Below, piece by piece: positions 7,522-15,759 of a stretch of 64,000 nucleotides of DNA. The notes beneath the pieces were generated by a model. The model had not been told where the DNA came from, did not search any database, and saw only the letters and a list, made by a program, of their open reading frames with translations. The DNA lies in the NCBI RefSeq assembly GCF_000960475.2, contig NZ_JZDQ02000025.1, positions 1 through 64,000 on the forward strand, given 5' to 3'. The number at the start of each line of letters is the position of its first letter. Positions within the stretch are counted from its first letter, which is position 1. The position numbers were made by a program, and so were the translations under genes. The DNA comes from Nocardioides luteus. Its GTDB lineage: Bacteria; Actinomycetota; Actinomycetes; Propionibacteriales; Nocardioidaceae.

Positions 7522-7983
7522 GTGCCCGCCCTTCTCAGCTCGCCGTCCCGTGTGTTCCGGATCGTCGCCACCGCCGAGGCGGTGACCTGGACGGGCCTGC
7601 TCGGCGGCATGTTCCTGAAGTACGTCACCGAGACGACCGAGCTCGGCGTCAGCATCTTCGGGATGCTGCACGGGATCGTCTTCATCACCTACTGCGTGAC
7701 GACGGTCGCGATCGCGGTCGACCAGCGGTGGTCCTTCGGACGGCTGGTCGCCGGGCTCGCCTCGTCGATCCCGCCGCTGCTGACCCTCTGGTTCGAGCGC
7801 TACGCCGAGCGCCGCGGCCTCCTGGCGCCGTCGTGGCGGCTCATCGAAGAGTCTCCGGCCCGCGCCCTCGAGCGCCCGCTCGCCTGGCTCCTCCGCAATC
7901 CGGTACGCGGCCTGGCCACCGGTCTCGCGAGTGTCGCCGCGCTGACCGTGGTCGCGCTCGTCGCCGGGCCGCCGGTCGGCTGA
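7522..7983 (+). CDS. DUF3817 domain membrane protein
   Basis: A 153-residue integral membrane protein. Residues about 10-95 carry the DUF3817 pattern: RVFRIVATAEAVTWTGLLGGMFLKY, a second segment with GMLHGIVFITYCVT, and a third near GLASSIPPLLTLWFE. A fourth hydrophobic segment near the C-terminus (about 130-150) is an extension. The function is unknown. GTG 7522 was chosen because the -10 element lies six bases upstream and no ribosome site exists, so the mRNA is probably leaderless. Confidence 0.8.
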   Translation: MPALLSSPSRVFRIVATAEAVTWTGLLGGMFLKYVTETTELGVSIFGMLHGIVFITYCVTTVAIAVDQRWSFGRLVAGLASSIPPLLTLWFERYAERRGLLAPSWRLIEESPARALERPLAWLLRNPVRGLATGLASVAALTVVALVAGPPVG

Positions 7984-8010
7984 CCTCCGCCGCCGTTCTG
8001 CGCGGTCGGA

Positions 8011-8445
8011 TCAGCTCACGGCGGCGGCGATCTCGACCTCGCCGCTGCGTACGACCTCCCCGCAGGCCTTGCAGGCCAGCACGGGGTGGAACTCCGCGCC
8101 GCAGGAGTGCTCGAACCTGAGCGGCGGGCCGTCCTCGCCGGCCAGGTGACGGTCCCCGAACTCGCGCATCGCGGCGATGATCGGCCCGAGCGAGCGCCCG
8201 AGCTCGGTCAGGTGGTACTCGAACCTCGGGGGACGTTGCTCATACTGGACCCGGGTCACCAGTCCGTGCGCCTCGAGGCTGCGCAGGCGATCGGTGAGGA
8301 TGTCGCGCGGCCCGCCCGTGAACCGGACGATCTCCTCGAACCGGCGACTTCCCAGGAACAGCTCGCGGACGACGAGCAGGGTCCACTTGGAGCCGACGAG
8401 CTCGAGCGTCCGCGCCACCGAGCACTCACGTACGTCCGTCTTCAT
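8011..8445 (-). CDS. HxlR family winged-helix transcriptional regulator
   Basis: A 144-residue regulator. The conserved HxlR start CSVARTLELVGSKWTLLVVREL (Cys8 included) begins the winged helix, followed by RRFEEIVRFTGGPRDILTDRLRSLEAHGLV as recognition helix and wing. The C-terminal 40 residues add four cysteines (CGAEFHPVLACKACGE), which look like a small zinc or redox site. It is divergent from the SDR-thioesterase-thiolase operon, with two GTTGG/CCAAC inverted repeats between them, so it probably represses that operon and itself. HxlR proteins often sense aldehydes, quinones or thiol stress. Confidence 0.88.
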   Translation of the reverse strand: MKTDVRECSVARTLELVGSKWTLLVVRELFLGSRRFEEIVRFTGGPRDILTDRLRSLEAHGLVTRVQYEQRPPRFEYHLTELGRSLGPIIAAMREFGDRHLAGEDGPPLRFEHSCGAEFHPVLACKACGEVVRSGEVEIAAAVS

Positions 8446-8462
8446 GGTTCGATCCTAAACGA

Positions 8463-8504
8463 GTTGGAAAATCAAACCAACCCGAGTACGTTGGAAAAAC
8501 CAAC
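8463..8504. promoter_or_regulatory. Two inverted repeats, probable HxlR operators
   Basis: GTTGG-N9-CCAAC (8463-8481) and GTTGG-N5-CCAAC (8490-8504) lie in the 100-bp gap between the divergent HxlR and SDR genes. Identical 5-bp arms with different spacing suggest two dimer sites or a combined site. Regulator identity is inferred from adjacency. Confidence 0.55.
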
Positions 8505-8545
8505 CCACAGGCAACGGCGCCCGCGCCGTCGAACAGGAGAACCAC

Positions 8546-9241
8546 ATGCCCACTCTCGCGAACGCGGTCGTCCTGGTGACCGGGGCGAACGGCGGCCTCG
8601 GCACCCACTTCGTCAACCAGGCCCTGGAGCGCGGAGCCGCCAAGGTGTACGCCGCCGCCCGCACTCGCCGCGAGTGGGGCGACCCCCGCATCGTGCCGCT
8701 GAAGCTGGACGTGACCGACCACGACTCGGTCGCAGAGGCGGCGGCTCTCGCGGGGGACGTCACGGTCCTCATCAACAACGCGGGCAGCTCGAACGGCGCC
8801 CGCGTGACCGGTGACCTGGGCGCCGTGCGCGACCTCTTCGAGACCAACTTCTGGGGAGCCCTCGACGTCACCAACACCTTCCTGCCGTCGCTGCGCGCCA
8901 GCAAGGGTGTCGTGCTCAACGTGCTCTCGGTCCTGAGCTGGTACGGCATCGGCGACGCCTACAGCGCCACCAAGGCCGCGCTCTGGTCGGCGACCAACAC
9001 CCAGCGCCTCGCGCTGGCCGGCGACGGCATCCACGTCGCCTCCCTGCACCTGGGCTACACCGACACCCCGATGACGGCCCGCATCACCGAGCCGAAGAAC
9101 GACCCGGCCGACGTGATCCGCAGCGCATACGACGGACTCGAGGGCGACGCGTACGAGATCCTCGCCGACCAGGTGAGCGCCGACGTCAAGGCCGGTCTCG
9201 CTCAGCCGATCGAGGCGCTCTACCCGCAGCTGAGCCGCTGA
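8546..9241 (+). CDS. SDR family oxidoreductase
   Basis: A 231-residue classical short-chain dehydrogenase/reductase. The NAD(P)-binding motif TGANGGLG (about 10-17), NNAG (about 74-77), catalytic Ser (NVLSVLSW, about 128-135) and YSATK (about 141-145) are present. Length is at the short end of the classical group. It is the first gene of a three-gene operon: its stop overlaps the thioesterase start (TGATG). With thioesterase and thiolase beside it, an acyl-CoA or steroid-type substrate is plausible; this is inference. Confidence 0.88.
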   Translation: MPTLANAVVLVTGANGGLGTHFVNQALERGAAKVYAAARTRREWGDPRIVPLKLDVTDHDSVAEAAALAGDVTVLINNAGSSNGARVTGDLGAVRDLFETNFWGALDVTNTFLPSLRASKGVVLNVLSVLSWYGIGDAYSATKAALWSATNTQRLALAGDGIHVASLHLGYTDTPMTARITEPKNDPADVIRSAYDGLEGDAYEILADQVSADVKAGLAQPIEALYPQLSR

Positions 9242-10035
9242 TGACCGGCGATCTCGAGGCCTTCTACCTGCCGACCGACGACGGCAACGTCTTCGAGTCG
9301 ACCCCGGCGACGGCCAGCCCCTGGGACCACTCGCTGCAGCATGGTGGCCCTCCCGCCGCGCTGCTGGCCCGGGCGGTCGAGTCGGTGCGTACGGACCCAG
9401 GGCTGTCGATCGCACGGTTCACGGCCGACATGCTGGGCGGCATCCCGCAGGGCACCATGCGCGTGGAGGCACACGTGGTCCGGCCGGGCCGCCGCGTCGA
9501 GCTCGTCGAGGCCTCGCTCTGGGCCGGTGACCAGCTCTCCGTCAAGGCGAGCGCCTGGCTGATCCGGGCCACGCCGGGCTCGACCCGCGAGCACTGGGAT
9601 CCGGCGAAGAAGGTCCCCGACATCCCGCCGGCCTCCGCCGAGCGGTTCTTCGAGGGGGTCAGCCCCGACTGGGGCTACGGCCGCGCCCTCGACTGGCGCT
9701 TCGTCAGCGGAGGCTACGAGCCCGGCCCCGCGACGGTGTGGGCGCGCCTGCGGATCCCGCTGGTCGCCGGCGAGGAGACCTCCCCGGTGCAACGGCTCCT
9801 CACGCTGGCCGACTCCACCAACGGACTGTCCGGCTCGCTGCCGATGAGCTCGTGGTACTTCATCCCGCCGACCGTGACCGTCACCGTCGAGCGGCCGCCG
9901 ACGAGCGAGTGGATGCTGCTCGACGCCCGCAGCACCATCGGCCCGGACGGTATCGGGCTGGCCCAGGGCGACATGTCCGACGAGCACGGCAGGTTCGCCG
10001 TGGTCACCCAACCGCTGATGGTCGCGCCCCGCTGA
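9241..10035 (+). CDS. Acyl-CoA thioesterase family protein (double hotdog, TesB-like)
   Basis: A 264-residue protein with the arrangement of actinobacterial TesB-like thioesterases: HSLQHGGPPAALLARAVE near residues 30-47 (first hotdog helix), and PVQRLLTLADSTNGLSG near 181-197 (second hotdog helix). Such enzymes hydrolyse acyl-CoA esters. The ATG overlaps the SDR stop, so the two are translationally coupled, and the thiolase follows 37 bp later with AAGGAG. Substrate chain length cannot be predicted. Confidence 0.8.
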   Translation: MTGDLEAFYLPTDDGNVFESTPATASPWDHSLQHGGPPAALLARAVESVRTDPGLSIARFTADMLGGIPQGTMRVEAHVVRPGRRVELVEASLWAGDQLSVKASAWLIRATPGSTREHWDPAKKVPDIPPASAERFFEGVSPDWGYGRALDWRFVSGGYEPGPATVWARLRIPLVAGEETSPVQRLLTLADSTNGLSGSLPMSSWYFIPPTVTVTVERPPTSEWMLLDARSTIGPDGIGLAQGDMSDEHGRFAVVTQPLMVAPR

Positions 10036-10072
10036 TCATCGGCCCACCTCTCGCACACGAAGGAGAACCACC

Positions 10073-11239
10073 ATGCCGAACGCCGTGATCGTCGACGCCG
10101 TCCGTACGCCCGTAGCCAAGGGCAAGCCCGGCGGCGCCTACTCCGAGATCCATCCCGTCGACCTCCATGCCCACACCCTCGCGGCGCTGGTCGACCGCAC
10201 CGGCATCGACCCGGCCGTCATCGACGACGTGATCAGCGGCGCCGTCGGGCAGGTCGGCGAGCAGTCCGGCAACACCGCCCGCTGGGCGCTGCTCGCCGCC
10301 GGGTTCCCGGAGTCGGTGCCCGGCGTGACCGTCGACCGGCAGTGCGGCAGCTCGCAGCAGGCGCTCCACTTCGCCGCGCAGGGAGTGATCGCCGGCGCCT
10401 ACGACGTGGCCATCGCGTCCGGCGTGGAGTCGATGAGCCGCATCCCGATCGGGTCGCAGTTCCTGGGCAAGGACTTCGCCGGCCCCCAGGTGAACGCTCG
10501 CTACGACGGTGGTCTGGTCCCGCAGGGCATCTCGGCGGAGCTGATCGCCGACAAGTGGGACCTGTCCCGCACCGAGCTGGACGAGTTCGCGGCCGAGTCG
10601 CACCAGCGGGCCGCGACGGCGTGGAAGAACGGGCACTTCGACTCCCAGGTCACCTACGTCAACGACCTCCGCATCGACGAGTCGATCCGCCCGGAGTCCA
10701 CGACGGAGTCGCTCTCGGGTCTGCGACTGGCCTTCAAGGACGAGGGCTCCGTGGCCCGGTTCCCCGACCTCGACTGGCGGGTCACGGCTGGCAACAGCTC
10801 GCCCGTCAACGACGGTTCCGCCGCGATCCTGGTCGCCTCCGAGGAGGCCGCGGCGCGACTCGGCCTGACCCCGAGGGCGCGGGTCCACTCGTTCGCGGTC
10901 GCCGGCGACGACCCGATCTTCATGCTCACCGGCATCATCCCGGCGACCCGGAAGGTGCTGGCCCGCGCCGGCCTCTCCATCGACGACATCGACGCCTTCG
11001 AGGTCAACGAGGCGTTCGCCTCCGTCGTCCTCGCCTGGCAGAGGGAGACCGGCGCGGACCTCGCCAAGGTCAACATCAACGGCGGTGCCATCGCCATCGG
11101 GCACCCGCTGGGCGGCTCCGGCGCCCGCCTGATGACCACGTTGCTGAACAACCTGGAGCAGACCGGCGGCCGCTACGGCCTGCAGGTGATGTGCGAGGCC
11201 GGCGGTCTGGCGAACGCCACGATCATCGAGCGGATCTGA
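10073..11239 (+). CDS. Acetyl-CoA C-acyltransferase (thiolase), FadA-like
   Basis: A 388-residue thiolase that cleaves 3-ketoacyl-CoA with CoA. Catalytic residues are clear: Cys91 in VDRQCGSS, His344 in GHPLGGSG and Cys374 in MCEAGG. The sequence style (NGSSPVNDGSAAILV, NEAFASVVLAW) is close to FadA5/FadA6-type thiolases of steroid and fatty-acid breakdown. It ends the operon with SDR and thioesterase and is followed by a strong hairpin. Probably controlled by the HxlR protein at 8011. Confidence 0.92.
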   Translation: MPNAVIVDAVRTPVAKGKPGGAYSEIHPVDLHAHTLAALVDRTGIDPAVIDDVISGAVGQVGEQSGNTARWALLAAGFPESVPGVTVDRQCGSSQQALHFAAQGVIAGAYDVAIASGVESMSRIPIGSQFLGKDFAGPQVNARYDGGLVPQGISAELIADKWDLSRTELDEFAAESHQRAATAWKNGHFDSQVTYVNDLRIDESIRPESTTESLSGLRLAFKDEGSVARFPDLDWRVTAGNSSPVNDGSAAILVASEEAAARLGLTPRARVHSFAVAGDDPIFMLTGIIPATRKVLARAGLSIDDIDAFEVNEAFASVVLAWQRETGADLAKVNINGGAIAIGHPLGGSGARLMTTLLNNLEQTGGRYGLQVMCEAGGLANATIIERI

Positions 11240-11241
11240 GG

Positions 11242-11281
11242 TCCTGGTGCCGGGGCCTTGGGCGGGGCCCCGGCACCAGGA
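11242..11281. terminator. Bidirectional terminator between thiolase and hemerythrin genes
   Basis: A perfect 16-bp stem (11242-11257 with 11266-11281) closes an 8-nt loop in the gap between two converging genes. No T-run follows on either side, which is common for actinobacterial terminators. Confidence 0.7.
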
Positions 11282-11293
11282 TGCCGGTCGCGG

Positions 11294-11848
11294 TCAGCTG
11301 TCGGCGTGCTGGTCGAGCTCGCGGCGTAGGGCTTCCTTGTCCTTGTCGCCCGCGGGGATGTCCGCGTTGGCGGCCTGGCGGCGCATCTCGTCGCGCGTGA
11401 TGTCCTGGGGCATCTCGCCGAGGTGCTCCTGCCGGCTCTTCAGGAAGGCCTGACCAAGCTCGGCACGGCGCGCGTCGTCGAGGCGGTCACGCATGCCGGG
11501 CAGCACGGTCTTCTCCTCCTCCTCGACATGGTGGCTGACCGCATCGACCACCTCGGCGAGCTTGTTCTCGTACGCCGTCGAGTAGGGGTCGCACTCGCTG
11601 AGCTCGGCGAGGAGACGGTCTGCCAACAGGTGCTCCTCCTGACTGTGCGCGACATCCTCGGCCTCACCCGCCTCGTCGCGGGCGACCGGGTAGACCTCGG
11701 CCTCCTCGGCACGGCTGTGCGCGGACAGGAGCGTCACCAGGACCGGGGTCAGCCCGGCACGTACCTCTGGTTCTAGCTCCAGCTTCTCGAACAGGGTCTC
11801 CACCTCGCGGTGGTCCTGCATGATCAGGTCGGTCACATCCTCGGACAT
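11294..11848 (-). CDS. Hemerythrin domain protein
   Basis: A 184-residue HHE-type hemerythrin-like protein. Ligand-type residues for an oxo-bridged diiron site are visible: DHREVE (about 12-17), SAHSRAEEAEVYPVA (about 42-56), SQEEHLLAD (about 68-76) and SHHVEEEEKTVLP (about 104-116). Start ATG 11848 follows AGGAGA. The roles of such proteins include O2/NO sensing and peroxide handling. It sits with two other small acidic proteins on the same strand in a region of stress-type genes. Confidence 0.87.
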   Translation of the reverse strand: MSEDVTDLIMQDHREVETLFEKLELEPEVRAGLTPVLVTLLSAHSRAEEAEVYPVARDEAGEAEDVAHSQEEHLLADRLLAELSECDPYSTAYENKLAEVVDAVSHHVEEEEKTVLPGMRDRLDDARRAELGQAFLKSRQEHLGEMPQDITRDEMRRQAANADIPAGDKDKEALRRELDQHADS

Positions 11849-11916
11849 GGCAGCTCTCCTCTGCACTGATAGGGATCCGGCGCCTCGCCGGTACCCCCGA
11901 AGGCGCGGGATCAGCC

Positions 11917-12315
11917 TCAGTCAGGCGGCTCGTCGACGATGTGCACGGCCGCTTCCTCGGCCGAGGCGCCGGCGCCGTCGATGCCTTCGTCGTGTCCGAT
12001 GAGCGTGCCCTCGTCGTCCTCGCGTACGCCCTGATCGGGGCTGGTGAGGCGGCCGGATCGGGCCTCGCCCACCTCACCGGTCACCGGCCCGTCCAGGATG
12101 TCGGCGTCGGCCTCGGCCTCGGCTTCCTCCCAGACCTCCGGCTCCTCCTGGGCGCGGCGTTCGTCGATGGTCTCGCCCTCGATCTCCTCCCGAGGCGTGA
12201 CCCCCTTGGCGTTGACACCCCGCGGGCGCTCGGGCGGGGAGTAGCCCTCGTCCAGGACGTCGTCCACGCCGCGGTCGTCGAGGGTGTCCTCTGGCTGCAG
12301 CTGCTCTTCACTCAT
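11917..12315 (-). CDS. DUF5709 family protein (acidic, disordered)
   Basis: A 132-residue very acidic protein beginning MSEEQLQPEDTLDDRGVDDVLDEGYSPP, the start pattern I associate with DUF5709. The middle segment (TPREEIEGETIDERRAQEEP) is also typical. There is no membrane segment or signal peptide, and disorder is likely from composition. The function is unknown. The ATG at 12315 was chosen over an in-frame upstream start because the family pattern begins there. Confidence 0.75.
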   Translation of the reverse strand: MSEEQLQPEDTLDDRGVDDVLDEGYSPPERPRGVNAKGVTPREEIEGETIDERRAQEEPEVWEEAEAEADADILDGPVTGEVGEARSGRLTSPDQGVREDDEGTLIGHDEGIDGAGASAEEAAVHIVDEPPD

Positions 12316-12374
12316 GACTCGACCGGTGCCCGCCGACCGGGCCGGCATGCACCGAAACCGTTCCCACTTCGGCG

Positions 12375-12620
12375 TCAGGCGGGACCGCCCTCGCCGCTGT
12401 GGTCGGCGAGCAGGTCGACGTCGACCTCCTCCTGGTGCGAGATCTTCTCCGTCACGAGCGCCGTCTGCTCCTCGGTGAGGGTCACCCCAGCCTCGCGCAG
12501 CGCCTTGTCCAGCTCGTCACGGATGGTGCCCTCGGGCGCGGTCTCCTGCCATGCGGTGACCCGCTCGACCACGCCTCGAAGTGCCTGTACGCGGGCAGAG
12601 TCCTGGTTCATCTCAGTCAT
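12375..12620 (-). CDS. Hypothetical small acidic protein
   Basis: An 81-residue protein with no family I recognise. It is predicted helical (ARVQALRGVVERVTAWQ; IRDELDKALREAGVTLTEEQTALVTEKI) and has an acidic C-terminus. Starts at 12620 (ATG) or 12611 (ATG) are both possible, as neither has a strong ribosome site; GGGTAC lies 9 bases before 12620 and could be part of a stress promoter for a leaderless transcript. It is on the same strand as the DUF5709 and hemerythrin genes. Confidence 0.6.
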   Translation of the reverse strand: MTEMNQDSARVQALRGVVERVTAWQETAPEGTIRDELDKALREAGVTLTEEQTALVTEKISHQEEVDVDLLADHSGEGGPA

Positions 12621-12729
12621 CCGCACGCGGTACCCGGCCTCGTCGACGACATGCAGTGCCCGATCGCTCCCTTCTGCCTACGATGAAGCTCGAGCTGCCA
12701 CCCGCCAGTCAGCCAGCGAAGGGAGCATG

Positions 12730-13251
12730 ATGTCTGCCACCCACGTGCCCGCCGGTTCCTCCGACGACGACTTCATCCGTACGCCCAGCGGCGTGCTCGT
12801 CCCTGCCGAGATCGACCAGTTCCACCGGCATCTGCACCACATCGCCCCCAGTTCGCTGATCGAGGAGACGACGCAGACCGCCGGGATGCGCCGCGCCGAG
12901 GCGATCAGCGGCAAGACCGTCGGCGCCCGCAACCTGTGGATGGGCGAGGCCCACGTGCCCGCCTCCACCGCCTCGGCCAACCACCACCACGGCGACTCCG
13001 AGACCGCGATCTACATCGTCTCCGGCCACCCGGTCTTCGTCTTCCTCGACACCGAGGGCGACGAGCCCGTCGAGACCCGCATCGAGACCTCCCCCGGCGA
13101 CTACGTCTTCGTCCCCCCGTGGGTGCCCCACCGCGAGGAGAACCCCGACCCGGACTCCGAGGCCGTCGTCGTCCTGGCCCGCACCACCCAGGAGGCCATC
13201 GTGGTCAATCTCGAGGGCCTGGACTGGTCCGAGGTGCGCCTGAAGCGCTGA
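12730..13251 (+). CDS. Cupin domain protein
   Basis: A 173-residue single-domain cupin. Motif 1 appears as ANHHHGDSETAIYIVSG (about 77-93) with metal-ligand His residues and Glu, motif 2 as PGDYVFVPPWVPHRE (about 119-133). Likely binds a metal ion; the reaction (isomerase, dioxygenase or sensor) cannot be told. ATG 12730 is preferred over ATG 12727 because GGGAG then lies at a suitable distance. It stands alone and is followed by a stem-loop. Confidence 0.82.
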   Translation: MSATHVPAGSSDDDFIRTPSGVLVPAEIDQFHRHLHHIAPSSLIEETTQTAGMRRAEAISGKTVGARNLWMGEAHVPASTASANHHHGDSETAIYIVSGHPVFVFLDTEGDEPVETRIETSPGDYVFVPPWVPHREENPDPDSEAVVVLARTTQEAIVVNLEGLDWSEVRLKR

Positions 13252-13313
13252 CGTCGGCCTGGGCGGGTGAGCCCGCGGGGCCGACGTAGCCGAGCGTCCC
13301 GATGGCCTTTTTT
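13252..13313 (+). terminator. Stem-loop and downstream T-run after the cupin gene
   Basis: CGTCGGCC (13252-13259) pairs with GGCCGACG (13279-13286), and an inner CGGG/CCCG pair (13264-13267 with 13272-13275) extends the fold. Six T residues occur later at 13308-13313, too far for a classical terminator. The rest of the gap up to 13449 holds no recognisable gene, only the probable promoter of the multicopper oxidase gene. Confidence 0.5.
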
Positions 13314-13449
13314 GGGCATTGGCGAGGATGTGCGTCCGTCTTAGCCTTGATTTGTCACCCCTGTCGACCGCCACGTTCACGCGGGGCGCCTGCGCGGATT
13401 CGACGTACTCGGAGGGTCTCAACACCAACGCCGAAGTCGGGGGAAGCGC

Positions 13450-15567
13450 ATGATCATCCACCGTGCTGTGGGTCGGTCGATGACCCGTCGCACCTTCATC
13501 AAGGCGGCGGGTGCGGCCGGCACCGGCTTCGTCATGTACTCCTACCTGCCGGGCGGCACGCTCCGGGCGCTCGCCGACATCCCGGGTGGGACGCTCGCGC
13601 CTGTCTCGGTGCCGAAGTACCGGACTCCGCTGCTCATCCCGCCGGTCATGCCACGGGCCGGTGTCCTCACCAGTCCGGGCGGCAAGCCCGTGGACTACTA
13701 CGAGATCTCGATGCGGCAGCTCTCGCAGCAGATCCTGCCGGAGGGAATGCCGGCCACGACGGTCTGGGGATACGGCGCCGTGAAGTCGGAGAGCAGACGG
13801 GGCCTGCTGATCCACCACGCGCCGTCGCTGACGATCGAGGCGAAGTGGGGTCGCCCGGTCCGGGTCAAGTGGATCAACGACCTGCTGGACGAGCAGGGTA
13901 GGTATCTGCCGCACCTGCTGCCGGTCGACCCGACGCTGCACTGGGCGAACCCACCGGGAGGGACAGCGGGTCGCGACGAGCGGCCACCGTTCACCGAGAC
14001 ACCCGGTCGCTATACCGGTCCGGTGCCGATGGTGACACATGTCCACGGTTCTGTCGGGGTGGGCGACGAGAGCGACGGCTACCCCGAGGCGTGGTACCTC
14101 CCGGCGGCGACCGACATCCCGGACGACTATGCAACCAAAGGAACCTGGTACGACTTCTTCGCCGGCAAGGCGTCGGCATCGTTCGGGGCCACATGGGGTC
14201 CGGGCTATGCGACGTTCCAGTACCCGAACACGCAGCGCGAGTCGACGATCTGGTACCACGACCACACCCTCGGCATGACCCGACTCAACGTATACGCCGG
14301 GCCCGCCGGCTTCTTCCTCATCCGCGGCGGGCCCGCCGGCGACCGGGCTGTGCTCGACGTCCGCACCGGCAAGCCTGCCGTGCTGCCCGGCCCTGCACCG
14401 AGGGACGGTGACAGCTTCCCGCCGAACAAGACCTACTACGAGATCCCTCTCGCCGTGCAGGACCGGTCGTTCAACACCGACGGGTCGCTCTTCTACCCCG
14501 ACACCCGGGAGTTCTTCGACGGTGTCACCGGGCCCTACATCCCGGACAGCGAGTTCTCCCCGATCTGGAACCCGGAGTTCTTCGGCAACATGATCATGGT
14601 GAACGGCAACACCTGGCCGTTCCAGGTCGTCGAGCAGCGGAGATACCGGCTGCGGTTCCTCAACGGGTGCCAGTCCCGTTTCCTGATCCTCGACTTCAGC
14701 GACATTCCGGGCGTCGATGTCTGGCAGATCGGCAACGAGGGTGGCTTCCTGGCTGCCCCCGTCAACCTGACAGCGGGATATGACAACCACCTCCTGCTGG
14801 GACCGGCCGAGCGTGCCGATGTGATCGTCGACTTCACCAACGTGCCGGTGGGCAGCTACGTACTGGGCAACATCGGTCCTGACGAACCGTTCGGCGGCGG
14901 CATTCCCGGCGAGGACTTCGAGCCCTCCGACCCCGAGTCCACCGGCCAGGTCCTTGAGCTCCGGGTTCGCCCCGCCGTGGCACCCGACCCGACCACCCCA
15001 CCTCAGTACCTCGTTCTGCCGGCCATCACGCCGCTCCCACCCGCCTCGACGACCCGGCCCTTGGCCATGATCGAGAAGTCCGCCGTCGGTGCGGGTGAAG
15101 AGGGTGAACCGCCCGAGCCGATCGAGATCGAGGGCCCGGTCGAGGCCCAGCTCGGCAACGTCATCGACCGGTTGCCGGTGTCACGGCCCTGGGCACACGA
15201 GATCACCGACAACCCCACGCGCGGCAGCACCGAGGTCTGGGAGTTCTACAACACCACGGCCGACGCTCACCCCATGCACGTGCACGAGGTCGCCTTCCAG
15301 GTGGTCGACCGCGAGGAACTGGTCCTGGACGAGGAGGGCGAGGTCGCGCTGCCGCTTCGGCTGAGCGGCAGCGTCACGCCGCCCGAGGCCGGCGAGTCGG
15401 GCTTCAAGGACACCGTCATCGCCTACCCCGGCCAGGTCACCCGGCTGAAGGCGCAGTTCAACAACGCCGGCCAGTTCGTCTGGCACTGCCACATCGTCGA
15501 GCACGAGGACAACGAGATGATGCGGCCCTACCGCATCGGCCCACGGCAAGACCGCCAACCAGACTGA
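13450..15567 (+). CDS. Multicopper oxidase, bilirubin oxidase/CotA/phenoxazinone synthase-like, Tat-exported
   Basis: A 705-residue laccase-type oxidase that takes electrons from phenolic or metal substrates at a type 1 copper and reduces O2 to water at a trinuclear site. All four copper motifs are visible: THVHGS (about 197-202), WYHDHTLGM (about 267-275), HPMHVHE (about 608-614) and WHCHIVEHEDNEM (about 678-690, with the type 1 Cys and axial Met). A twin-arginine signal starts at MTRRTFIKAAGAAG (residues 11-24). A long loop near residues 495-570 is an insertion rich in Pro and Glu. It is monocistronic and followed by a strong terminator. Confidence 0.93.
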   Translation: MIIHRAVGRSMTRRTFIKAAGAAGTGFVMYSYLPGGTLRALADIPGGTLAPVSVPKYRTPLLIPPVMPRAGVLTSPGGKPVDYYEISMRQLSQQILPEGMPATTVWGYGAVKSESRRGLLIHHAPSLTIEAKWGRPVRVKWINDLLDEQGRYLPHLLPVDPTLHWANPPGGTAGRDERPPFTETPGRYTGPVPMVTHVHGSVGVGDESDGYPEAWYLPAATDIPDDYATKGTWYDFFAGKASASFGATWGPGYATFQYPNTQRESTIWYHDHTLGMTRLNVYAGPAGFFLIRGGPAGDRAVLDVRTGKPAVLPGPAPRDGDSFPPNKTYYEIPLAVQDRSFNTDGSLFYPDTREFFDGVTGPYIPDSEFSPIWNPEFFGNMIMVNGNTWPFQVVEQRRYRLRFLNGCQSRFLILDFSDIPGVDVWQIGNEGGFLAAPVNLTAGYDNHLLLGPAERADVIVDFTNVPVGSYVLGNIGPDEPFGGGIPGEDFEPSDPESTGQVLELRVRPAVAPDPTTPPQYLVLPAITPLPPASTTRPLAMIEKSAVGAGEEGEPPEPIEIEGPVEAQLGNVIDRLPVSRPWAHEITDNPTRGSTEVWEFYNTTADAHPMHVHEVAFQVVDREELVLDEEGEVALPLRLSGSVTPPEAGESGFKDTVIAYPGQVTRLKAQFNNAGQFVWHCHIVEHEDNEMMRPYRIGPRQDRQPD

Positions 15568-15576
15568 GGAACAACG

Positions 15577-15617
15577 AACTCCGCCTGTCCTGTTTCACCA
15601 GGTCAGACGGAGTTTTC
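15577..15617 (+). terminator. Rho-independent terminator of the multicopper oxidase gene
   Basis: AACTCCG (15577-15583) pairs with CGGAGTT (15608-15614), with further inner pairing around CCTG/CAGG, and the stem is followed by a short T-run (TTTT). It lies between the oxidase stop and the tRNA-Asn 3' end, and could also stop tRNA transcription in the opposite direction. Confidence 0.8.
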
Positions 15618-15620
15618 TTG

Positions 15621-15693
15621 CTCCCCCGGTTGGACTCGAACCAACAACCCTCCGGTTAACAGCCGAATGCTCTGCCAATTGAGCTACAGGGGA
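15621..15693 (-). tRNA. tRNA-Asn (anticodon GTT)
   Basis: A 73-nt cloverleaf on the minus strand. The acceptor stem pairs TCCCCTG with CGGGGGA (one G-T pair), the D arm begins GCTCAATTGG, the anticodon loop reads CTGTTAA with anticodon GTT, and the T arm carries GGTTCGAGTCC. The discriminator base is G. CCA is not encoded. The gene is single, not in a tRNA cluster, and no integrase or att duplication is present nearby. Confidence 0.97.
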
Positions 15694-15759
15694 ATTGCAC
15701 CTTGCGGCGCGGGTGAAACCTTAGCAACCCGGAAGCGGCGATCGGAAATCGGCAGGCCC

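Noticed and set aside
15621..15693. tRNA-Asn as an integration site of a mobile element
   Set aside because: No integrase, duplicated tRNA 3' end or phage gene is found on either side within the window.
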